From Candidatus Saccharimonadales bacterium (GTDB lineage: Bacteria > Patescibacteriota > Saccharimonadia > UBA4664 > SCTI01), in NCBI GenBank assembly GCA_030150485.1, contig JASLFZ010000011.1, forward strand, positions 1 through 19,196: DNA of 19,196 nucleotides, written 5' to 3'. The position numbers and the translations under genes are program-made. Below the pieces are notes generated by a model. The model searched no databases. It was not told where the DNA came from and was given only the letters and a program-made list of their open reading frames with translations. Of this stretch, positions 13,368 through 19,196 are shown piece after piece. Position 1 is the stretch's first letter; the number at the start of each line of letters is the position of its first letter.

Positions 13368-13821
13368 CACTGGAGTTACTACTACTCGTACCGCTCCCCA
13401 TGCCACCACCAAAAGACGGGTTAAGCAGGATCGACTGAGCCGTTACCGTACCATCGCTGCCCGTGGTGCCGCGCACAATCACCGTATTACCGGTCTGAAT
13501 GGCGCTAACGGACGAGCTACTGCTGCCATCGCTCACTGTGGGGTTACTGGCGAGCGACACGGTCGTGTTGCTCCCCGTCCGGCTGTTACTGACCACCATA
13601 GTGGTACCGCTAATACTCTGTACCGTACCAAAAACACCCCCACCGCCATGCCGGAAGCCACCACCCGCACCGTAACCACTACCGCTCGGTGATCCCGTCG
13701 CGGCTACCGAGCTGGAGTTACGAGATAGCGCCTTTTGCGTCGCCATGCCACCATAAAAACTTACCGCCACCACACCAATGGCCACCGCGGCTGATATAAA
13801 TAATGTCTTGTTAGATTTCAT
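13342..13821 (-). CDS. Secreted or membrane-anchored Gly/Ser-rich protein with DUF5666-like domain
   Basis: A 159-residue protein. The N-terminal hydrophobic segment KTLFISAAVAIGVVAVSFYGG (5-25) follows a Lys and acts as signal anchor, with no obvious lipobox. A Gly-rich linker follows (YGAGGGFRHGGGGVFG), then a domain of about 65 residues, GTVQSISGTTMVVSNSRTGS up to GTVTAQSILL, with the beta-strand pattern of DUF5666 OB-like domains. The tail is Ser/Gly-rich. The start ATG at 13821 has AGAGG about 5 nt upstream. It overlaps the PAP2 gene by 26 nt, so it seems to be the first gene of the PAP2-regulator-kinase-transporter operon. It could be an envelope-stress sensor accessory. The domain call is by pattern only. 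Confidence 0.83.
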   Translation of the reverse strand: MKSNKTLFISAAVAIGVVAVSFYGGMATQKALSRNSSSVAATGSPSGSGYGAGGGFRHGGGGVFGTVQSISGTTMVVSNSRTGSNTTVSLASNPTVSDGSSSSSVSAIQTGNTVIVRGTTGSDGTVTAQSILLNPSFGGGMGSGTSSSNSSDGTATNGT

Positions 13822-13885
13822 ATACCTCTATTGCTTATGTCCCTTATGGTACCGGCGCCAACTGAGAAACCACTGAAGCGTAAAC

Positions 13886-14545
13886 TCATGGTGCCACCGT
13901 ATCACTAAACACTACAGCGTGGCGAGCCCGCTTCAGAAGCTGGGCTGGCTGGTCCTCAACTGCAACCTCCTCACGCAAACGCTCGATTTGGCCGGCCTTG
14001 GCGTGGCCGTTCGCGAGCACAACGGCCTCATCAAGCCGCTCAATTACCGCTGCGGTAATGGTAATGCGTTGGTAATCGGCCGCCTCGTAGTCGGCCACAA
14101 GCTCCGCGCTTTTTACGGCGGGGCTATGCGGTAAAATGCCGGCGGTATGCCCATCGGCCCCCATGCCCAAAAACCCAATGCGCACGTCGGCCAATGATAG
14201 CTCCTCTTCCAGCTGATGGCGGTATGCGGCAACGGTTTGTGCTAGTGGCAGCCCGGTTAAAATCGGCAATGCCGACTCACGCGGCCGCGGCGTGAGTCCG
14301 GCATCCTGGAGTTGCTTCCAGTTGGAGTCTGGGTGGTCCACCGGCCCGTAACGTTCATCAATCTGGCCGATCACCAGCTTGCCGGGAGCGTCTCCCAGCA
14401 GCTGCCAGGCGGCCACCGCCGTCGCTATTCCAGATCCTCCGGAGAGCAACCAAAGTACTCGCTTCCCTTCATCCAGATGGCCTTGCAGCCACCCGGCCAT
14501 AAATCCCGCCACAAGGTCTGGCGAGGAAGTTTTCATAAAACGCAT
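13886..14545 (-). CDS. pgl: 6-phosphogluconolactonase
   Basis: Hydrolyses 6-phosphogluconolactone to 6-phosphogluconate in the oxidative pentose phosphate pathway, in the cytoplasm. From the ATG at 14545 (219 aa, near the usual 230): LSGGSG (34-39), DERYGPVDHPDSNW (63-76) and the signature LGMGADGHTAGILPHS (126-141). These match the DevB/SOL type; glucosamine-6-phosphate isomerases share the fold but not this signature set. Start choice: ATG 14545 lies 7 nt after a perfect TATAAT, while ATG 14554 lies inside that hexamer; neither has a Shine-Dalgarno. It is the only gene in the window that ends in TGA. It follows the DUF1345-like gene closely, so it may also be read from the FAD-oxidase operon. 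Neither zwf nor gnd is present here. Confidence 0.93.
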   Translation of the reverse strand: MRFMKTSSPDLVAGFMAGWLQGHLDEGKRVLWLLSGGSGIATAVAAWQLLGDAPGKLVIGQIDERYGPVDHPDSNWKQLQDAGLTPRPRESALPILTGLPLAQTVAAYRHQLEEELSLADVRIGFLGMGADGHTAGILPHSPAVKSAELVADYEAADYQRITITAAVIERLDEAVVLANGHAKAGQIERLREEVAVEDQPAQLLKRARHAVVFSDTVAP

Positions 14546-14552
14546 GGAGCTC

Positions 14553-14558
14553 ATTATA
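14553..14558 (-). promoter_or_regulatory. -10 element of pgl, leaderless arrangement
   Basis: A perfect TATAAT on the minus strand, separated by 7 nt from the ATG at 14545, so transcription should begin at or next to the start codon. The local context CTATAATGAG is identical to that before the glucosidase gene (6888-6898). Confidence 0.45.
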
Positions 14559-14564
14559 GAGGAC

Positions 14565-15233
14565 TTAACTGAGAATATTAACCGCGCGCGCCGCTACTAG
14601 CGCCAGGGTGATCAACGACACCACCGACTGCACCAGCATAAGCAGCTTGGCGCGTCGGCTGAGCGGCATAGTATCGGTAGGGCTAAAAGCGGTGGCGTTC
14701 GTCGCAGAAACATACAAATAATCAATGTAGGTGGGCTGCCAGTTTTTGGCGGCTATCTCCGGTGTAGCCATCTGAGGGAAGAGAAAATCGCGCTCATGGG
14801 CTGCCACCCGCCGGCGATGCCCCGGCCCGCCCCCATCCAGCTCCCAGTACCACAGCCCAAATATAATAATGTTCGTAATATAGATATTGATTGAGGCAAT
14901 GATGAGTTCGCGGCCGTTGGTGATCCGCCCACCGGCCAGCAACTGCTGCGCCACGCGCTCAAGCGAATAGATATTGCCGACGCTAATGAGGGCAATAAAC
15001 GCCACGACGTTGAGCCGCCGAGCCAGCGATCGAAAAATTGGCTCTTTCGGAGTGGTAAAAATCAATGAAGCCAGCAGGATTACCTCAAGGGTGGGCAGAA
15101 TTGCCCGCGGCCCCGCTACGAATTTATCCGGCAGTACCAGCTGCAAAGCGATGGCCACTAGCAGGCTCAGTTGTACCTGCCAGAGTGGATCGCGTACATG
15201 AAGCTTATTTCGTAAAAGCGTAAACTCAGACAT
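14565..15233 (-). CDS. DUF1345-like integral membrane protein
   Basis: A 222-residue membrane protein with segments near 22-36, 45-60, 76-90, 108-129 and 196-216. Conserved-looking parts are WYWELDGGGP (128-137), the aromatic stretch DYLYVSATNATAFSPTDTMP (171-190), and LVAARAVNIL at the end. I recognise this pattern from DUF1345-type proteins widespread in actinobacteria and other groups; the re-entrant-looking DYLYVSATNA.. segment recalls a two-helix ion-channel pore. No experimental role is known to me. The start at 15233 has AAGGAGC 7 nt upstream, overlapping the stop of the FAD oxidase gene (12 nt gap), so it is co-transcribed with it. Confidence 0.88.
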   Translation of the reverse strand: MSEFTLLRNKLHVRDPLWQVQLSLLVAIALQLVLPDKFVAGPRAILPTLEVILLASLIFTTPKEPIFRSLARRLNVVAFIALISVGNIYSLERVAQQLLAGGRITNGRELIIASINIYITNIIIFGLWYWELDGGGPGHRRRVAAHERDFLFPQMATPEIAAKNWQPTYIDYLYVSATNATAFSPTDTMPLSRRAKLLMLVQSVVSLITLALVAARAVNILS

Positions 15234-15245
15234 CTTAATTGCTCC

Positions 15246-16907
15246 TTAAAACGATTGGCGTATGTGGTTCATCGACCAGTCCCAGTCGGCATCGATCTTC
15301 TTGTGCGGATTAAAGATGTTTTCCGGGTCAAAAATCTGCTTGGTTTGCTTAAAGAGCTCAAACATCGATGCACCATACTCGCGCTTTATCCATGGTCCCC
15401 GAATCATACCCTCATTATGCTCCCCACTCAACACGCCGCCATACTTGAGCACCAGCTCATTCACCTCGGTCATGGCCGGCCGCAGCTTAGCCCGTTCGTC
15501 ACGTTCTTCTAATTTCATTAACGGAATGACGTGAAAATTGCCATCTCCCATGTGGCCGGCAATCGTCGCCAATAAATTATACTTTTTAATGATTTTACGC
15601 AGCTGGGGCAAAAACTCCACCAAGCGCGGCGGCGGCACCACGAAATCGTCAATAAACGGGGCCGTATGCTTATCCTTAACCTTGCTACGCAGTAAGTTAA
15701 ATGACTGCCGACGCATCAGCCAATACTTCTCGCTCGCCATCTCGGTGCGGTCCTCCTCCTCGGCCGTAATCTCGTAAAGCTGTCGCTTAAGATGCAGCTC
15801 TTGGTGGAGCGCGTGAATCTTCTGCACCACCTCGGCCTTGGTCTCGCCATTGAACTCAACCATCAAAATGAGCTTGGGGATGCCATGCAGCAGCATAGCT
15901 CCATCTGGTATCAGACTAATCAGCAGACGAATGAACCGCATCGGCCCCAAAAGCTTCAAAAACGAGGGCATAAACTTTATTGAAAGCCATAGCGTGTTAT
16001 CGTCAAACGATTCGAACGTGGCCGGTTTGTGTGCCAGCACCGCCGGGATCAGCTCGCCAAGATGATCGATATCTTTCAGGAACAGCACCAGCAAACCAGA
16101 GTGTTTGGGCGCCGGCACCAGCCGCACCGTAATATCGGTCACGAACCCGAACGTTCCTTGGGCACCCACAATGAGCTTAGTCAGGTCGAAAATACCGGTC
16201 TGGCGATCCCACACATCCCAGAGGTTATATCCGGTAGAGTTTTTGCTAACATGGGGCTTGGCCGCCTTAATCTCGTCATAGTGCGATTCAATGAGGTTGT
16301 AAACGCGCTTGTAGAGCCGCCCCTCGAAAGTGGGCAGCTTAATCTTCGCTTCGAGCTCGCGCTTGGAAAGCGGCGCGACCACATACTCGCGGCCATCGGC
16401 AAACACCACCTTGAGCTCGGTCACGAACTCTTCGGTCTTGCCGTATTGCAGCGATTTCTCACCGCCCGAGTTGTTGTTGACCATTCCACCAAGCGTACAC
16501 AGATCACGCGAGGCCGGGTAGGGCGGTAGCAACGCGCCGTGCCTCAACGTCTCCGGCTCAAAATCGCGGTACAGTACGCCTGGTTGTATTTGCGCAGCCG
16601 TCGTTGTCACCTTTTCGATGGCCGTAAAATGACTACGAAAATCTACAATAATTGAATCATTCACCGCCCCGCCCGTCATATCGGTGCCAGCGCTGCGTCC
16701 GGTAAGGGAAAGGCCCGGCACATCCTTTTTATACTTTGCGACCGTTTTGACCAACGCTTGCACATCGGCGGTATTTTTGGGACTGACCACTAGCTGCGGC
16801 CGCACCTCAAACAGGCTGGCGTCGTGACTATAAAAATCGAGCGTGGCCGCGTCGCTGCGCACCTCGCCCTTAAAAATTTTACCGAGCGCCGCCGTCACCT
16901 CATTCAT
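15246..16907 (-). CDS. FAD-linked oxidase (GlcD/D-lactate dehydrogenase-like)
   Basis: A 553-residue flavoprotein of the PCMH/VAO type that oxidises a D-2-hydroxyacid such as D-lactate, glycolate or 2-hydroxyglutarate to the 2-oxoacid. The FAD-binding half includes the pyrophosphate loop GRSAGTDMTGGAV (70-82) and LGGMVNNNSGGEKSLQYGKT (139-158). The C-terminal substrate half has GHMGDGNFH (451-459), GEHNEG (495-500) and FDPENIFNPHK (526-536). There is no C-terminal iron-sulfur domain. A hydrophobic stretch at about 316-341 (FLKLLGPMRFIRLLISLIPDG) could sit at the membrane, suiting quinone reduction. The start at 16907 has no ribosome site, but a -10 candidate sits 6 nt upstream. It lies directly downstream of an NAD-dependent 2-hydroxyacid dehydrogenase, which suggests shared chemistry. 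Confidence 0.92.
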   Translation of the reverse strand: MNEVTAALGKIFKGEVRSDAATLDFYSHDASLFEVRPQLVVSPKNTADVQALVKTVAKYKKDVPGLSLTGRSAGTDMTGGAVNDSIIVDFRSHFTAIEKVTTTAAQIQPGVLYRDFEPETLRHGALLPPYPASRDLCTLGGMVNNNSGGEKSLQYGKTEEFVTELKVVFADGREYVVAPLSKRELEAKIKLPTFEGRLYKRVYNLIESHYDEIKAAKPHVSKNSTGYNLWDVWDRQTGIFDLTKLIVGAQGTFGFVTDITVRLVPAPKHSGLLVLFLKDIDHLGELIPAVLAHKPATFESFDDNTLWLSIKFMPSFLKLLGPMRFIRLLISLIPDGAMLLHGIPKLILMVEFNGETKAEVVQKIHALHQELHLKRQLYEITAEEEDRTEMASEKYWLMRRQSFNLLRSKVKDKHTAPFIDDFVVPPPRLVEFLPQLRKIIKKYNLLATIAGHMGDGNFHVIPLMKLEERDERAKLRPAMTEVNELVLKYGGVLSGEHNEGMIRGPWIKREYGASMFELFKQTKQIFDPENIFNPHKKIDADWDWSMNHIRQSF

Positions 16908-16913
16908 ACCATA

Positions 16914-16942
16914 AGCGTAGTCTATCTGGGGGGTTTATTCAA
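16914..16942 (-). promoter_or_regulatory. Predicted promoter of the FAD oxidase gene, leaderless arrangement
   Basis: A -35 TTGAAT (16937-16942) and a -10 TACGCT (16914-16919) on the minus strand, 17 bp apart. Only 6 nt separate the -10 from the ATG at 16907 and no Shine-Dalgarno is present, so the mRNA would begin at the start codon. Confidence 0.4.
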
Positions 16943-16968
16943 TTGGACAAAATGTCTACTCGGCCGGA

Positions 16969-17871
16969 TTACTTTTTTGTCAGGACGTTTTGGGCAGCAC
17001 CTGCGGCGGCGGCCTCAACATTTTTCACAACCGTTTCGGCACCATTTGCTTTAGCTTGTTCGGTAGCAAACGCAATATGGGGTGTGGCTAGTATCTGTTC
17101 GTGGTTAAGTACTTTTTGATAAAACTCATTGGAGGTATCCCCTGGCGCCTCAGGATCGCAATCGATTGCCGCGCCAGCTAGTATGCTCTCGTTCAAAGCC
17201 TTGATCATGCCATTAACGTCATAGGTAAACGGACGCACAAAAGAGATGAAATAAGCGCCAGGCTTTACAGCAGCAAAGAAGCTCTCATCAAGAAGATTTT
17301 TGCTGGTGGAGTTGCAATTGAGACTGTTAACAATCAGGTCGGTCGGCTTCGCTTTAGCTAAAAGGTCGTCACCGCGCGCAAAAAAGTCTACACTCATCCC
17401 CAGGCTACCCAGTACGCTCCCAACTTTTGTACCAATATTGCCTTTACCAACAATGAGGGCCTTCTTCCCATTCAAGCTTTCGGTGAACTCGAGCGCCACA
17501 TCATCATGCACGTTAAGCACTGTGGGGAATTTGCGGAAGAGGGCGAGCGCCATAAATGTCACCCACTCGACAATGGAATTGCGATTACTGCCCTGCGTAT
17601 TCGCGACCGTAACACCCTTAGCCTTGAGCCGCTCCGAATCAAACGGCCCTAATTCGATAAAAGGGTAGGTAACGAACACATTCTCCAGATTATAGAGATT
17701 GTCGAGCAGGTAGCTTCCATCGCTAATAATGATATCGGCTCCCTGCACATTCTTAAGCCACTCCTCCGCTGAAGTCGCCTCCGGCATCCACGAAACCTCG
17801 CCCAGACCCTCCAGACGCTGTTTCTGTTCGTTGGTGAAGCTAAAGCTGCCTGCTATAGTGATCTTTTTCAT
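16969..17871 (-). CDS. D-isomer-specific 2-hydroxyacid dehydrogenase (NAD-dependent)
   Basis: A 300-residue oxidoreductase interconverting a 2-oxoacid and a D-2-hydroxyacid. The N-terminal substrate domain is followed by a Rossmann domain with the dinucleotide loop GKGNIG (142-147), a little degenerate against GxGxxG followed by an acidic residue. Catalytic arginine R213 (SFVRPF) and histidine H265 (ATPHIAFA) are present. The usual acidic partner is less clear; the region reads AIDCDPEAPGD (235-245), with E241 the best candidate. At 300 aa it is slightly short for the family (310-340). The start at 17871 has no Shine-Dalgarno; TAAACT lies 6 nt upstream. The FAD oxidase follows 61 nt downstream. 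The specific substrate cannot be read. Confidence 0.9.
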   Translation of the reverse strand: MKKITIAGSFSFTNEQKQRLEGLGEVSWMPEATSAEEWLKNVQGADIIISDGSYLLDNLYNLENVFVTYPFIELGPFDSERLKAKGVTVANTQGSNRNSIVEWVTFMALALFRKFPTVLNVHDDVALEFTESLNGKKALIVGKGNIGTKVGSVLGSLGMSVDFFARGDDLLAKAKPTDLIVNSLNCNSTSKNLLDESFFAAVKPGAYFISFVRPFTYDVNGMIKALNESILAGAAIDCDPEAPGDTSNEFYQKVLNHEQILATPHIAFATEQAKANGAETVVKNVEAAAAGAAQNVLTKK

Positions 17872-17877
17872 AGGCTT

Positions 17878-17883
17878 AGTTTA
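17878..17883 (-). promoter_or_regulatory. -10 candidate of the 2-hydroxyacid dehydrogenase gene
   Basis: TAAACT on the minus strand (4 of 6 consensus bases), 6 nt before the ATG at 17871. There is no Shine-Dalgarno and no clear -35. It is supported mainly by the same geometry at neighbouring first genes. Confidence 0.3.
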
Positions 17884-17905
17884 TCATGGAGGGGTTTGGT
17901 CTGTG

Positions 17906-18667
17906 CTAGCGGCGCGAGGGCAGCGGAATCAGCACGCTCGTATGCTTGGCGTAGGCTTGGTAGGCAAAGTTGTCGCGCTTGCGACGCTCGATCGGCGGTA
18001 TCCCAGAAACAAACACAATTAAGCCGGTGATGGTCAGGGGGCCCAACACCCCTACCCACCCCAAGGAGCCTTGAACGGCAATTAGCCAGATAGCCCACCA
18101 CTGCACAATTTCGCCGAAGTAGTTGGGGTGACGGCTGTAGCGCCACAAACCACCCTGCATCACCTTGCCCTTATTCGCAGCCGCACTCCGAAAGCTATGG
18201 AGCTGGGCATCGGCCACCATCTCAAAAATGAAGCCTGCCAGCCATACTATAACGCCAAGCACGCCTAAAGCGCCGAGGCCACTGCGGGTCGCAGCGCCGG
18301 CCACCGTAATAGGCAGGCCCACCATATAAACCAGCGCTCCTTGCAGCAAGAAAATGGAGCCGTATGCCCGCAGCCAAAACCGCTTTTTCGGCCACTTAGC
18401 ACTCAGCTCTTCATAGCGCGGATCGGGTGGCCGCTGCTGTGAGCGCCGCAACATATACATGGCTAGCCGCGTACCCCATAGCGCCACCAAAATTGCGATG
18501 ATGGTCGAGCGCAGGTCGCGCGCCACCACCGCTGCGCTCAGCGCCATTAGAATGAAGCCGCCACCCCAGGCCGTATCCACCACATCGAGCCGTTGGCGGC
18601 GCTGGCCCACCACAAACCACGCCGTCATATATATAAGCACCAGCCCGAGATTGATTAAAAACAGCAT
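17906..18667 (-). CDS. DUF1295 membrane protein (steroid 5-alpha-reductase/ICMT-like)
   Basis: A 253-residue integral membrane protein with segments near 3-20, 34-50, 55-72, 104-122, 131-152 and 185-222. The C-terminal signature GLWRYSRHPNYFGE (173-186) is typical of DUF1295 and of the related isoprenylcysteine methyltransferase/steroid reductase fold, where it binds NADPH or S-adenosylmethionine. Earlier conserved parts are DVVDTAWGGGF (28-38) and PDPRYEEL (81-88). The natural substrate is unknown; a lipid is likely. The start at 18667 has AAAGGAAG about 7 nt upstream. It is divergent from the LCP gene across a 123-bp region, in which TTGACG (18720-18725) is a possible -35 without a matching -10. 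Confidence 0.9.
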   Translation of the reverse strand: MLFLINLGLVLIYMTAWFVVGQRRQRLDVVDTAWGGGFILMALSAAVVARDLRSTIIAILVALWGTRLAMYMLRRSQQRPPDPRYEELSAKWPKKRFWLRAYGSIFLLQGALVYMVGLPITVAGAATRSGLGALGVLGVIVWLAGFIFEMVADAQLHSFRSAAANKGKVMQGGLWRYSRHPNYFGEIVQWWAIWLIAVQGSLGWVGVLGPLTITGLIVFVSGIPPIERRKRDNFAYQAYAKHTSVLIPLPSRR

Positions 18668-18774
18668 TATGGCTTCCTTTACGGCTTACATGATACCGCT
18701 TTTGGCCACCCTAAGCTATCGTCAAAAAATCTCAGGGTTCCGTCTCATTTTTTAAGCGTAAGCTCATAAATGTT

Positions 18775-18783
18775 TGTTACAAT
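18775..18783 (+). promoter_or_regulatory. Extended -10 of the LCP gene, leaderless arrangement
   Basis: TGTTACAAT (TG-n-TACAAT; hexamer 18778-18783) on the plus strand ends 7 nt before the ATG at 18791. No Shine-Dalgarno is visible, so the transcript probably begins at the start codon. There is no convincing -35, as is common for extended -10 promoters. Confidence 0.45.
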
Positions 18784-18790
18784 AATGCTT

Positions 18791-19196
18791 ATGGTGGATC
18801 CAAATTCTGAGCGGCAGGCCGATACAACGGCCATGCAGCAGCTCAACGCGGCCGTTGCGGCCGAACAGCCCTATAACCTTGCCCTCGCCCAACCGATCGC
18901 GGCACCGCTAAAGCGCCGCCGAGGTAAGCGCTTTTACTTTTTGTCTTCCTTCGGGGCCGCTGGTGTGGTGGGAATTATTGCACTGGGCTTCTTAATTAAC
19001 GCCCAGCTGCACAATAAATTCAGCCTGGCGAGCATTGCCGTCAGCGCGGCCAAAGCCTCGGTTGATAAAACCGTGCCCCTCGCCGGTCAATCAACCGGCC
19101 GCACCAACTTCCTTATTTATGGCATGACTAAAGACGGTCTGCGCACCGACTCCATCATGCTGGCATCCTACTACTATAAGCAGCACAAGCTCGTCA
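18791..19196 (+). CDS. LytR-CpsA-Psr (LCP) family protein, partial (C-terminus beyond window)
   Basis: The plus-strand frame starts MVDPNSERQADTTAMQQL and stays open to the window end (135 complete codons). The cytoplasmic N-terminus of about 48 residues ends in a basic patch (KRRRGKR). One membrane segment follows (SSFGAAGVVGIIALGFLI), then an extracytoplasmic region beginning the LCP domain: RTNFLIYGMTKDGLRTDSIML, matching the family pattern N-x-L-L-x-G-x...R-x-D-T/S-I-M. LCP enzymes attach glycopolymers to peptidoglycan from lipid-pyrophosphate carriers, using these Arg/Asp residues. It is divergent from the DUF1295 gene. The catalytic core lies mostly outside the window, so completeness cannot be judged. 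Confidence 0.85.
   Translation, partial: MVDPNSERQADTTAMQQLNAAVAAEQPYNLALAQPIAAPLKRRRGKRFYFLSSFGAAGVVGIIALGFLINAQLHNKFSLASIAVSAAKASVDKTVPLAGQSTGRTNFLIYGMTKDGLRTDSIMLASYYYKQHKLV

Noticed and set aside
16941..16958. Short GACA/TGTC hairpin between the dehydrogenase and FAD oxidase genes as a terminator.
   Set aside because: It has only 4 bp and no T-run on the minus strand.
18668..18760. Minus-strand promoter for the DUF1295 gene built on TTGACG (18720-18725).
   Set aside because: No acceptable -10 lies at 15-19 bp; the nearest TATCAT is 24 bp away. I report only the -35-like word in the gene entry.
13877..18766. AAGCGTAAACTCA at about 13877 and 15217, with the variant AAGCGTAAGCTCA at about 18754: possible uptake signal or shared regulatory site.
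   Set aside because: A few repeated 13-mers are expected by chance in a window this long, and one copy is inside a coding region. The position relative to genes is not constant.
1..19196. CRISPR array, insertion sequence with terminal inverted repeats, or tandem repeats.
   Set aside because: No regularly spaced repeats and no transposase were seen on either strand. The only repeat-like structures are those listed.

Overview
The window looks like chromosomal DNA of a Candidate Phyla Radiation bacterium, most likely Candidatus Saccharibacteria (TM7). I infer this from the gene set rather than from a marker gene: a MurA with an XRE-type DNA-binding domain at its N-terminus, many small membrane proteins with Gly/Ser/Pro-rich tails, an LCP-family wall protein, a 6-phosphogluconolactonase, and a dense, almost single-stranded gene layout. 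The standard code fits: every recognisable gene is full length without recoding. TGA is nevertheless almost absent as a stop (1 of 19 gene ends).

Left end (1-1415): a probable remnant of an integrated element next to a tRNA-Arg(CCG) gene. It holds one unrecognised 181-residue gene with an elaborate promoter and leader (a dyad over the promoter, then a leader that can fold in two mutually exclusive ways), a 5'-truncated unknown gene, and the C-terminal part of a large serine recombinase that has lost both ends. A strong GC hairpin separates this from the tRNA.

Core (1416-18667), all on the minus strand, so the order of transcription runs from high to low coordinates. From the right: a DUF1295 membrane enzyme; a D-2-hydroxyacid dehydrogenase; an FAD-linked oxidase followed by a DUF1345-like membrane protein and 6-phosphogluconolactonase; a probable envelope-stress operon (secreted Gly-rich DUF5666-like protein, PAP2 phosphatase, OmpR-type response regulator, histidine kinase, MacB/FtsX-type permease and its ATPase); a NitT/TauT-type ABC permease and ATPase without a binding protein; a GH13 alpha-glucosidase; the XRE-MurA fusion; and two paralogous membrane proteins sharing a YISNPF motif.

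Right end: a divergently transcribed LCP (LytR-CpsA-Psr) gene starts on the plus strand and runs off the window. MurA, LCP, PAP2 and the two-component/MacB cluster give the region a cell-envelope theme.

Regulatory picture: genes inside operons carry Shine-Dalgarno sequences or overlapping stop/start codons. Several first genes instead have a -10-like hexamer 6-10 nt before the start codon and no Shine-Dalgarno, which suggests leaderless transcripts. The most unusual regulatory sites are the dyad over the murA -10 element, possibly an autoregulatory operator for MurA's own DNA-binding domain, and the attenuator-like leader of the left-end unknown gene. All functional calls come from motifs recognised by eye; no database search was run.
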